A stretch of DNA of 50,598 nucleotides from Scenedesmus sp. ARA3 (lineage: Eukaryota > Chlorophyta > Chlorophyceae > Sphaeropleales > Scenedesmaceae): the NCBI GenBank assembly GCA_004335835.1, contig RWJK01000235.1, forward strand, positions 475 through 51,072, given 5' to 3'. Below are positions 9,829 to 20,617 of this stretch, one piece after another. The notes beneath the pieces were generated by a model that saw only the letters and a program-made list of their open reading frames with translations, did not search any database and was not told the DNA's origin. The position numbers were made by a program, and so were the translations under genes. Position 1 is the stretch's first letter. The number at the start of each line of letters is the position of its first letter.

Positions 9829-12800
9829 CGACGAGTAGGTGGCAGTGGGAGATGTGTTGTACATGCCCTGTGATGTGCAACACAGGACCATGGGATCCGA
9901 GTATTGGCTTTATTGCGGTGGTGAAATAGTCCGCAGAGCTGGAACCCTGCAGTGCAGGAGCATGTCGTGCAGGTGGTGGATAGTATGTTGCTTGCAGCTG
10001 TGTGTTGCTTGCTTGCAGCTGTGTATCGCTTGCAGGATGTTGTTGCAGGCAAAGCTGGTGCAATGAAAGCTGCAGCAGTGCAGCAGTTGTGTCGCAGGTG
10101 GCTGAACGCCAACTTGTTAGAATCAACCTGTTTGCAAACATCAGCTGTGTTTGCACGTGTTCCGCGAGGGTTGCTTGTTTGCGCTGTTACACGGCTGGTG
10201 CGCCTGTGGGCAGGCCTTGCAGCGTTTCGTTCACCAGGTGTCTCAAGTATGTTGCTACATTGCGCTTTGCTTTGAAGCATGACAGGCACAACGTGTGTGC
10301 TGCTTTTGGTGTGGTGTTTCCCTTGCCTTGTTGTGCAACAAGCATTCTGTTTTGCCATATGTGCATGCTGGCATCATACACATAGGGTCAGCGTGCTATG
10401 CAGCTTTGGCTGCGATGGGTGTGCAGCACAATATGCAGCGTATGTGAGCACGCAGTGAGCTGCTGCTGTGCTTCACAAGTGGATTAGTGGGGATGCATGT
10501 TGTTGCTTATGCTACTGTACTACTTATTTGCTCGTGCCTGCAGCTGCGCTTGTTATGCTGGCTGGTGGTGTTATGACCCGGGGGATGGGATGTGATTGGG
10601 TGTGTGGTGTATGGAGGGTACAAGTGCTTGGACCCAGTTGCTTGGACGGACGCAGTTGTCCCAGCGATGCTGCATGGATGGCTCAATGCTACAAATATTA
10701 CAGTGCATGCAGTGATGTGTGACTTCCTCAAAGGGCGGTTGTTTGCCTTGGTTATGGGTGCCATTTATTGCCAGTGGCTGCTTTGCTTGTGATGGCTCCT
10801 GGTGGCAATCATATATGCTGGATGCTATTACTATGTACGAGGCTGTGTTGTATGTATGCCATTGCCTGTTTGGCAGACGGCAGGCCGGTCAGAACCCTTT
10901 GTCATGAACACCCACAACAAACGGTGTCTCGGGCTATGCAACAGTTCGTCGCAGCGGCCAAGCACATGTCACAGCTGATGCCTTGTGATGAGTGCCGGTG
11001 TGGGCACATGTTGAGTGTGCGGCTTACATGTGTTGCGTGGAAAGTCAAGTGTCTGGTGCTAGAGCCTGCAGCACCAAACATTCATTCATTTTGATATACA
11101 CAGTGAGCAGCAGGGTGCTTGTGCAGCGGCGATGGTATGGTCAAGCGTTCCGTCACATGCACTGCAGCAATTGCGCACTGGTGTCTGGCAGAGCAGCACG
11201 CCTGAACCACCAACCTGCTGGCAATGTCTGCGTGTCAGCTTTTCAAGCCAACACAGCAAGACTATAGATGCCAGCAGCAGCAAGTGGCATGTGCCAGGGT
11301 GCATTCCCTGAAGGGGCCTTGCATTGTGCTGCTGTGGCTGCTGCATTATGCTGCCTATCAGCTTAGCACGCGGCTTACCTCGTGTCGGTTTACTCACCGT
11401 TGAAGTATGATTGGCGTGGCGGAGTGCGCCTGTCTTCAAGGCGCTTGTGCTGGATGTCATTTGTTGGGAAACAGCTGCCAGATGCAGCCCCTACTAACCA
11501 TGGTTGCCGTATGCTATGGTGCATTTGTGGATGCTGCTGTCACAGCTCCACTCAAGTGTCACACATCAGCCTTCTGGGTCTTATGCGTTTTTGTGCGAAC
11601 AACATGCCGGCCAGACATGCGGGCCAGACGTGTTTGGTGCTGCAGCAGCTTTGTGGCCGGCAGCAGTGCTGTTCTGCGCTGCTGCCACCGTTTCCCATCG
11701 GCATGTGTCAGCCAACCAATGCATGAAGTACTGTTTGATGTGCAGGGGCAGTCATTTCCTGGACTGTGGTAGATGCTTAGGTCAATGCATGCGGCTGGTA
11801 ATCATGTGTGGCCTCGGAGTGTGTGTCATGTGTTTGGGTGCACGGATGTACCTACACGTGTGCCCGGCACCATGCTTTGTGATGCGTGCAGATTGTGCAT
11901 CTACATGCATCTAATCCATTGTATGCAGACATGGTTGGCGGACAGAAAAGTAGTGCCGTTGGCAACGCACAATCTTGTCTGCCCGCCAGACACGGTTCTG
12001 CATGATTGCGTACAAGTGCCTGCTTGTTGCGCCAGGGGTCATCTTAATCTGCTGGCAAAGCGCGGCAGTGGCTGACAGCCGGCAAGATCCCTGCCCCATG
12101 CCTGCATGTCTTGCTTATCATGTGGTTCAGCTGTTAGCGTGGATGTGCCAGAGCGTCTTGGCAGCACTAGAAACACCCCACAGCAGGGCGCCGTGTTGCA
12201 CATATGCTTGATTGGGCGTGCAGTGTTGTAGTGCGTCCGTGGCTGTGTGTCTAATACGGAGCAGGAGCAGCTGCTGCTTGTGCCTTTGCAGAGAGACACT
12301 TGCAGTGCAGCAGCTTGTTTGGCGGCTTTTGCAGGGCTGCATCCTAACCTCTACTTTTATATGCTGATGCGAAGATTTGTGCCAGTGGCATGTGCCTGTT
12401 GCTATTCATATGCCATGCAGCAATGCCAGTTGAGCTTCTGCTTGTGCAATGCAGGGCCCCAAACGTGTGTTTCATTATGCTACCATTGTTTGGTAGTGCA
12501 TGCAATGCAGGGCCGCAAAGGCGTGGAGATTTATTTATGGTGCTGCCATATTATGGCAGGAGTGCATGTACAGAGATGGGCTTGATGCAGCTCATGAAGA
12601 ACAACAGTGTCACGGCTCTGCTTTGTCTGCCTTGTCTGCTTTGTCTGCCTGGCCCATTGCATATTATGAATGGTCACATAGCAGCCAGCGTCATGTGTTG
12701 CTCCAGCTGCAGCTGCTGTAACAGCTGCTGCAGCTGGATAGGTCCTGCACAGGATTCTGTGGTGTTAGACACTCTTGAGTATGGGCTGAGTTTGGTATGT

Positions 12801-15800
12801 ATGTACGGCAGCATGTATGAAGTAGGCGAGTGCAGCAGGTAGGCAGTGTCAATGGTGGCGTAGGCTGGCAATCCGTAGCCGCATGGTTGTAGCCTACGCA
12901 TTGCTGATGATGCGGGTCACCAGTTCAGCCTTGAGAGGGATAATGAAGAGAATATGACACAACAGGGCAGCTTCAGCGCCTTGGGTATGCAGGACAACAG
13001 AGAGCAGGTCATCATCTGTGCCTGTTTGGCTCGCGCGCAGCCTAGGCAGGCAGTCTGTGTAGACCAGGATGGGGACCCAGGTTGTTTCTGATGTTCAGCT
13101 ATCAATGGATGCCATCTGGTTGCTGAACTTGCAGTCGGTGGTGTTGGTGCATGCAGCAGCAAATTTCCATGGCATGGGGCATTGTCAGCATATGCCGCCT
13201 AGGGGCTTGGCATCGGCGTCTGCTAGCAAAGGATTCCATTCTGTTGCTGTTCTGTGCAGTCAATGGTGTTGGTGCATGCAGCAGCAAACTTTCAATGGTG
13301 CAGATGTACTGTCGGCGAGTCTGGTACACAATTGCTTTGGCAGCTTGTGACAGGCGCAAAGGAGGTGGCTGATGCGTCCTGCCATGATCTGCATTTGTTT
13401 CATACGTGCCACCTTATGGCACCGTGCCAACTGCTTGGGGCCTGGTGTTTTGATGTGTGCACTCGGAGCAGCACGTTGTTCCTGTGGCACTGAATCAAAG
13501 CCAATGTTTGCGGACAGTTGACACCTTGCCTCAGCAGCATGTACGCTATGGGCTTGCTGCCTGCTTTGCTCTCTTGTGCGTGTCTTGTATAGAGTACCAG
13601 TGTCCGCACCCTGCTTTGTCTGTGCCAGCTGCAGAGTGTGTGGTCAGCAGCTAGTGTTATAAGGCTTAGCCTGCATGCATGATTTACGCTTGCTCATGCA
13701 GCATTAGCTGGCTGGTTGCAGCACCGCCAACCAGGCTGCAGCAGCTGTGTCCAGCTGCGTAGTGGCAAAGCGATGCGTTTGTTGGTGTGCTGCGGTTTGG
13801 GTTGCAGCAGTGGCTGTGAGCCATCTGGTGTACAGCAGCAATGGGGTACTGGCAGCCTGCTTGAATGAGGTTGGGAGGAGTTCCTTGGTCATATGCGGGC
13901 TTATCGGCTGATAACCTGTGACAGCAGAAGTTTTCCGGGGTGTCATCTTGTGGTGTGCTTTCGTGCCCTGGCCAGACTCGTGTGGTGTAAGGATCTGCAT
14001 GCACAGCCTCGGCACTCATCTGCATATTGTTCCCGCGAAGAGCATTGCAATATGATGATATGTATGTATGATCTGCCGGGGATTTGGGCAGCAAATCGGG
14101 GAGTGCGTGCAAGCTGCGGCCGTGTAAGCAAGCATGCACCGCGTGGACTGTGTTTCAGCACTGGGAGCATTTGGTGAGATTGCAGCGCACACCAGCGTGC
14201 TTTCGCTACGTTGTGACGTAGCTTCGTGCTAGTACAGCGTGTGGAACAGGGAGTGCAACAAACCAACCTGCAGCCAGTTGCAGTGGCATGCTGCCCTGCT
14301 GTATGGGGAATGCGTGCGACGGCCTATGCGGCTTGAAGGGTATCCACTTAGTTTGGTGTGGGTGCTTGTCTGTGGGCTTGTAAAGCCTCATGGGCTGCAT
14401 TGGGCGTTGGGCTTATGCATACAGGCATGATGATCATGGGTGGAACAGGGGGTTGCCTGAGCATAATGCCATTTGTGTGCACACATGTCTTGGTGTGCAC
14501 TCACATTGTTGTTGGCAAAAGGCCGCGGCTGCTGCTGCCGACATGCCTGCTCTTGCAACGATGGCAGCATACATGCTATGTACATGAGAAGGACTGCTTG
14601 CCTGCGTGTTGTTACTCACAACCTAGTAGGCTATTCAAATCGGCAGCTGCTGTAGCAGCATGTCCGCAGTGGCAGAGGAGCTGCCATGGTGCTGCACCTG
14701 CACAGGGCAGCGTCTCCTCTGTTCACACATGTGGCGCCTTCACAGGCTGTAGGCATGTGCGTGTTGGATTTAGGAGTGGCGTGCACGTCACGTGACTTCA
14801 CGTGACAAACATTATGTGGGGGCAATGGAGTGGCCAGGCCCGGCCCACACATATCACTGCACTGCAGCACTGATCTTCGGCTTTTGTGCATGCATGCTCA
14901 CCGTTGTTGCAGGCATCGGCTTGACAGGCTTGTGGGTATGTCTGCTCCACATTAGAGCAGTAAACTATGTCAGTTTTGCTTTGCACACACGGCTGGTATG
15001 TCAGTCAGCCATTCCTCTCGCATGCTGTGTGCGTGTGCACAGGCGCCAGCATTGTGGCAGATGATCAGCCCTCTTAGGGTTGCACCCGCAATAACCCCAA
15101 GACTTGAGTAGTACTATGCATATTGTTTCCTCTTGATTGTGCGCCATACTTGCTTGGCGCTTGCTGTCTTGCGCCCATCAGGTGGCAGGTTAGATGATGA
15201 ACTGCAAGCATTGCAAGTACTTCTATTGCAGCTTTGCAGGACGTAGGCTACTGTCTGCCATTCAACCGTGTTGTGGAGTCGATGTGCAGTCGTGGTGCAC
15301 ATGTTTTGTCCCACAGCGGCGCATCTCAGTTGTCACGCAATGGATGAACGGAAACTTCACAGTGCTTCATATCTGCCTGATGAGCTGCATGTTATCACAC
15401 AGGTTGCGTTGTCAACACATTCCAGCTTGACAGATGCACACAGCAGCTATGTGTTGTGAACGGCCAACCTGGCGATCATGATGCAGAAAATGAGTTTACC
15501 GACCCAAGTCATTGGCCGTGCATGCACATCTGTTGCCAAGGGCACGAATAGAGCATCAATGTAACGAACCTGAGTATGGCCTGCATCCCTGTGTGTATGC
15601 CATCTGGCAGCGGCTGCGGCTGTAAACTCTGCAGATGCGGCTCTAGAACTGCTGCCATGTTACCTGCCTGTGGATCACAATAGCTGGTGCGTACACATGT
15701 GCTCATGGCTGTTGGAGGTGCTGTAACATGCAGCATTACAATAGCCTTTCGGCGCCAGCGCCAGCTTCAGCCCTGCTTACATGGTATAAAATGTAAACTC

Positions 15801-16439
15801 ACCCTTGACAATAGACACCAACCTTCAGGTGCGCGTGTCGGGGCTTCAGGCGCTTTGCCGGTTCACTTCGCTAGGCATCCACTTCTTCTGGTGGTGGCCT
15901 TGCATTGCACTTCGCAAATGCCTTTGCTTGACACCATCTGTAACAAGCATTCTTGTGCTTACACCCTTAATCCTGACAATTGCAGCACTGCCTTGTCATG
16001 CCATGATGGTGGTAGTACACATGTTGAACTTGAACTTGACATGCGCTGTTGGTGCAAGGTCTGATGAGATGCAACACCATGCGGTAGGTGGCTGGAACAA
16101 CACCAGCGGCAACAAACTGCACTGCAAATTCTCAATTGAATCAACACACTGAGCTGATGTCCTCACGGCCCTCAAAACGGAAGGTGTATCGACTAACACC
16201 TTTTTGAACTGCTCAGCCATTGGCTTTGTAGTCGAGGCAGGCCGCCGGTTTCATGGCAAAACCTTTATAATTTTACTTAGTTTGCGATAAAAGTGCACAC
16301 GTAGGAAGTTAACCAGCACGCGACCAGCCAGCCTTTCCTGCCATCAGCAGCAGCACCTGGTCGACTGGTCTTGCTCCGGGCGTCTCGCGAAACTTTGAGT
16401 TCAAAAGTTAGCAGCAACTAAGAAAAGGAAAGCTTTGCT
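9829..16439. other. 6.6 kb without a recognised gene; T/G-rich plus strand
   Basis: No family motif, long open frame or convincing exon chain was found on either strand. From about 9830 to 15100 the plus strand is strongly enriched in T and G, with many TGTG, TTGC and TGCAG words, as in a transcribed untranslated region. The skew weakens after about 15700, where the SKA1 promoter should lie. It could be a very long 3' UTR of the zinc-finger gene, a non-coding transcript or a decayed gene. Confidence 0.5.
13130..13296. repeat. Direct repeat of about 40 bp, two copies 124 bp apart
   Basis: The block TGGTGTTGGTGCATGCAGCA with flanking GCAAA..TTCAATGG/TTCCATGG-like bases occurs at about 13138 and 13264. 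It is one of several local duplications in the gene-free region. Confidence 0.7.
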
Positions 16440-19400
16440 ATGGAGGCTCTCAGAGCCTCTGCCTCCACCTTCCAGGATGACCTGCTGGATGAGAACTGCT
16501 CCTCCAGCAGCTCTTTCTCAAACATGACTCAGGCGTTCTCTCAACGCATATCAGAGCTGCAGCAGCTGGTTTGCTTCCGAGTGGAGGGTGAGTGCTGGCC
16601 ACATGGCAGATCAACACTTCTGCTGCAGCAGCAGCGCAGAATCACCTGACTGCGTCTGCAGCATGACTTGGACTCATAAGCAGTTTCTGCTTTCTCACAA
16701 GCTGTCCTGATGGGCAACTGATCTTGTGCTTGCAGACAGTGTAAAACATATCTTTGTGCGAGACATACAAGGCATCGAGGTGCGCTGCATGATGTGGGGC
16801 GGTGGGAAAGCAGCCACACAGATGCCTGTGAGCTGCAGGGCTAGCAGCTGCACATGCCTCTGCAATACAGTAACAGTCAGGGCATCCGCCTGCCCTGTAT
16901 GCCGCACTACGTTGCACGACTCTGCTGTAGCTTCCCCATGCAGTTGTTTGCCAGAGGAGCGGGCCAAAAAGGCGGGCGAGCGGGGCAGAAACATGCACCT
17001 GTGTTGCTGCTGTTGTTTCATGCAGGCCAGTGTTCGTGCTCTTGAGCAGCTGTTTGATGAGCTCAGGCAGCGCACGCAGCAGGAGATGGCATCAGTGCCC
17101 AAGGTACGCAGGTGCAGCTGACATGCAAGCAACAGCTCATGCACCCCCAGTAGCGCCTGACGGTCACAGCAACTGCCAAGGGGTGTGGCATAGCACAGTA
17201 AGCGCTGCATCTACTGCAGACAGCCGTGACTCGTTGATGCACAACTGCAAACAGAAGAACGAGCGTAACCTAGCTGGCTGGGATTCAACGCTGCGTGCAG
17301 GCGCGAGCACTCCTGCAGGCAGCAGAGCTGCAGCAGCAGCGCCTGCAGCAGATCAGCAGCAACTTACCGCAGCACCTGCCAAGCACGTGCCCCGCGCCAG
17401 CAGCAGCACCTGCAGCAGCTGCTGCAGCACACCAGCAGGGCGCTGCAGTGAAGCAGCAAGGCGCAGCTGGCACAGCAGTGCTGGGAGTGCGCAGTGCAAC
17501 GTCTACAGCAGCGGCAGCAGATGATGCAAGAGGTGAGCGCATGCATCCACCTTACCATCAGGGGCAGCAGCCGCAGCTGGTTCCTGATCAATACATTATG
17601 CGGCATGCATATCTGAGAGAGGAAAGTACATGTGGGTCCTGACACCATTTTAAATTATGCCAGCAGCGCTGTCACAGCACTCAGCGTGCGGCATGCTGCT
17701 GATGTTGCACTGCATGGCAACGTCATGCGCCTCTAATTCCATCCATCTGTGGGCATGCCGCACCTGTCCTGCAGGCAGCAAAGCAGCAGACAAGCGGCGC
17801 AAAGATGGGCCGGCAGCTGCCAGGCCTGCTCCTGCTGCTGCCCCGCGCTGGTATGTCACTGCTGCTGAGCTGGCATCAGTGCCCAGCTACATCAAGGGCC
17901 GCCTGACACTTGAGAAGGTGGGTCGCTGCTGTGTGTCAGTTCATCCTGTGCATTGTTTGTGCTTCTGTGGCTTGCCAGCAGCGCTGCGGTTGCCTGAAAT
18001 CCCTCTCCTTCTGCCGTGGGTAGATTGTAGCGCACTGTCAGACCATGTCACCTGCTACAATCAAATGGCGGGCATACTTGCCGCAGCAGCTACTAGCTAT
18101 AGTTCAGCTCTACGCAGGCACAAGCAGACGCCATGCCACGTGCTTGCCAGCACCTGTCTCCGTGCACATCATGCAACCTTGCTTGCCCAGCTGCACAACA
18201 TGAACACTGTTCCCCACATCCGCAGCACGCCACCGCCTGCTGCCGCTGCTGCGCTGTGTACCTGTGCCGTGCCTGCTGGCTGTGCTGCATGCGCCTTGAT
18301 CAATTGCGTAATGCAAACAGGAGCAGCATTCATACACATCAAGCTGTTCAAACCTTGTCACATGGGTGTTGGTGAAATGTGCCTGCAGGTGAATGCAGCA
18401 GTGGACGAGCTGGCTGGCTTTGCTGAGGCGTGCGCTAAAGCCATGGCCAGTGTGGCGCGCAACCAGCTGGCACGCGTGGGCGCTGAGGAGCGCATACGGC
18501 TGCAGGAGCTGTACCACAGCATTGCGGTGAGTACGAAAACCAACCTTCCTCAACCTATGTAATGGTCGGGTATAATGGGTGGCTGAGGCTGTTGCTCAGG
18601 CAGTGTCAGCATGGCTTTACACTGTTGATGAAGGCTGTTGGCTGCAGGAGCTGTACCACGGCATTGCGGGGAGGCTCTGGCTGCTGTGTTTCGGGGGGTT
18701 CAAGCATGTGTTTTGTTGTTGAAGAAGCAACGGATGAATGTTGGCTGCAGGAGCTGTAACACAGCATCGCGTTGAGGCTCAGGCTGCTGTGAGCAACCAG
18801 GTGCACTTACTTCTCTGCATACTCTTGTCCGGCTGCGCCCTGCACTGTGAGCTGTGCTGTGGGTTGCTGCGCTGTGCGCTGCATCTGCAAGCAACTCCCT
18901 CTGAAGCATTGCAGCCCACCGTGACCTGCCGGCTCGTATCTGGCCCTGAACTGGACCGCCATTCCCTGCTGTTTGCTGCGTGCTGCACCTGTACTCACTG
19001 CTGTGCCTTGCGGCTGCGCGGCAGACCAAGGAGGATGCCAAGGGCCGCTTCTGATTCCTGAAGGGTGACCTGCTGTGCTGTATACTGTGCCTGACGCCCT
19101 GCTGTGTGCTGCGCCTGCACTCACCGCTGCGACTGCTGACCTGCTGCTGATGCTGCAGAATAAGGATGCAGCTAAGGGCCGCTTCTGGTTCCTGGAAAAC
19201 GACCTGCGTGCCGGCACTGCAGTGAAGATGGACAAGAGCGGCAAGAGCATGCTGATGCTGCTGCGGCACCTGGGGCGCCTGCAGGAGGTAAGGCTGACTC
19301 CATTGCGATGAGCTTTGCAGTCGGCAGATAACTCGTCTCCGAGGGGCTGGGCAAGCATCGCGTCACAGGCACACCATTGTGCTTGCATGCTATGCTGTGG

Positions 19401-19662
19401 GCTGTGGCTGCCAAGGAAGCCAAACAGGATCACCCTCTGAAGCGGCATTATGCGTGCAATAGAGCACAGCAGCACGGCCGCTGAGGTTCGACACTGCTGC
19501 ACTTTGTTGTATGCCATCCTGTCAGTGCCTTGCTGTGTTATTGACAAGTTGTGAGCCGCTGCTGATTCACGGCGTGTCCTGGCATGTTTGCTTTCGCAGG
19601 TGCGTGCAGTGCTGGAGTCCATGGGGTCTGTGACAGCCTACGTGCTGCAGGCGCAAGCGTGA
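16440..19662 (+). CDS. SKA1-like spindle and kinetochore-associated protein, eight exons, 324 aa
   Basis: SKA1 is the microtubule-binding subunit of the SKA complex, which couples kinetochores to depolymerising spindle ends. Exons: 16440-16587, 16736-16779, 17026-17103, 17301-17532, 17775-17917, 18389-18526, 19159-19287 and 19600-19662; 975 nt, all in phase. The N-terminal third is predicted helical (QAFSQRISELQQL, VRALEQLFDELRQRTQQEM), as in the SKA coiled-coil core. A Gln/Ala-rich linker (exon 4) follows. The C-terminal winged-helix domain is recognisable by VPSYIKGRLTLEKVNAAVDE, RLQELYHSI, AKGRFWFLENDL and LLRHLGRLQEV. Human SKA1 is 255 residues, so the extra length is in the linker. Assignment rests on the C-terminal domain. 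Introns 6 and 7 contain decayed exon copies. Confidence 0.82.
18499..18790 (+). repeat. Three copies of the end of SKA1 exon 6
   Basis: The exon end GCTGCAGGAGCTGTACCACA at 18499 recurs in the following intron at 18641 and 18744 with few changes. The second copy lacks a good donor; the third has a stop in the frame equivalent to the exon. Similarity between the two intronic copies extends another 30 bases into GAGGCTC(T/A)GGCTGCTGTG, so they are also duplicates of each other. Confidence 0.85.
18968..19198 (+). repeat. Decayed tandem copy of the start of SKA1 exon 7
   Basis: A roughly 130-bp unit is duplicated. The upstream copy (18968-19072) contains GATGCCAAGGGCCGCTTCTG followed by a TGA in the frame that matches the exon (at 19052). 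The functional copy has GATGCAGCTAAGGGCCGCTT then a Trp codon at 19159 onward. Intronic bases before both copies are also similar. The upstream copy is a dead exon. Confidence 0.8.
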
Positions 19663-20617
19663 CGGCAGGGCGGTCGCTTTGCATGTGAGGAGGCCGCCGA
19701 GCATAGTACGCTGGAAGCATCAGCAATCACAGGGCAAGTTTTGTTGGTCACGGGGAGGGGCTTGTCCACCTCACTGCCGCCATGCAGCTTGGCAGCAGCA
19801 TGGGGCTGGCCATTTTGTTTGATGGTGTTCCTCTTGCACCGCCACATCAGAGATACACTTTACCTCAAGGCGAGAAAGCTTCAAGCCGGCAAGTTTGAGC
19901 TTACCTAGCTCTAGGCCTGCCTTGTCAGGCAGAGGATCCAGTAGTGCAGCAACAGATCAACCACACCACTGTGCAGTGACGTATGCGCATTGATGTCCAG
20001 TTTATTGTTGCAAACTGTGGCCATCCGGCTGCCAACAGTTGCTGCTGCTCTGACTTTGGGGAGTTTAGGAACCCTAACCTGTGCTTGGCTGCGCATACGC
20101 CATGGGTGGCGAGCGGTGTGACATTTGGTCCATACGCTTTGTTGCGATGTTCATGCCGCACTGTTGTGGATGCCATTGCGTGTCAGCTTGTTGGAATGTG
20201 TCGGTTGGTGCTCGACATTCAGCAGAACCTGCCAGGTCGTCCTCACTGACCTGAGTTGCCACAAATCTGAGCAGCACGTGTAACAATATGGCTTTTCAGT
20301 AGATGTTGATTATCTGTTAGTAGCTCATGACTTGCGGAACCACTGCAACTCAGTAATATTTGCAGGTACAGCAGCAGAGCTGCAGCTAGCTAGGGCGCTC
20401 CTAAAAAACGAGCTGCATGCAGCTCCCTTGCGCAAGGCGTGCAGCGCCTTCTAGTGATAACAGTTTCTTGTACATTTGATTCAGTACAACTGCCATCATG
20501 CTGATTGATTCAGGGGCAGTGTAAAAAGTACGCCTACTATTTTGCACATAGCCTCGGTGGCAGCACAACCAACCTTGTGTTCATGAGTCTGTGTGAACTA
20601 CGGGGCACTGTGGTGCA
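19663..20617. other. Convergent intergenic region, SKA1 and WSC gene 3' ends
   Basis: No gene seen. A TGTAA at 20279-20283 on the plus strand is a candidate chlorophyte-type poly(A) signal for SKA1, 617 bases after its stop. TGTAA is not found consistently after the other genes here, so this is weak. Confidence 0.3.

Noticed and set aside
9839..16200. Many 60-150 codon open frames in the 6.6 kb gap
   Set aside because: Cys/Leu/Val-rich readings of T/G-rich DNA, overlapping in all frames, with no recognisable domain or consistent splice chain.
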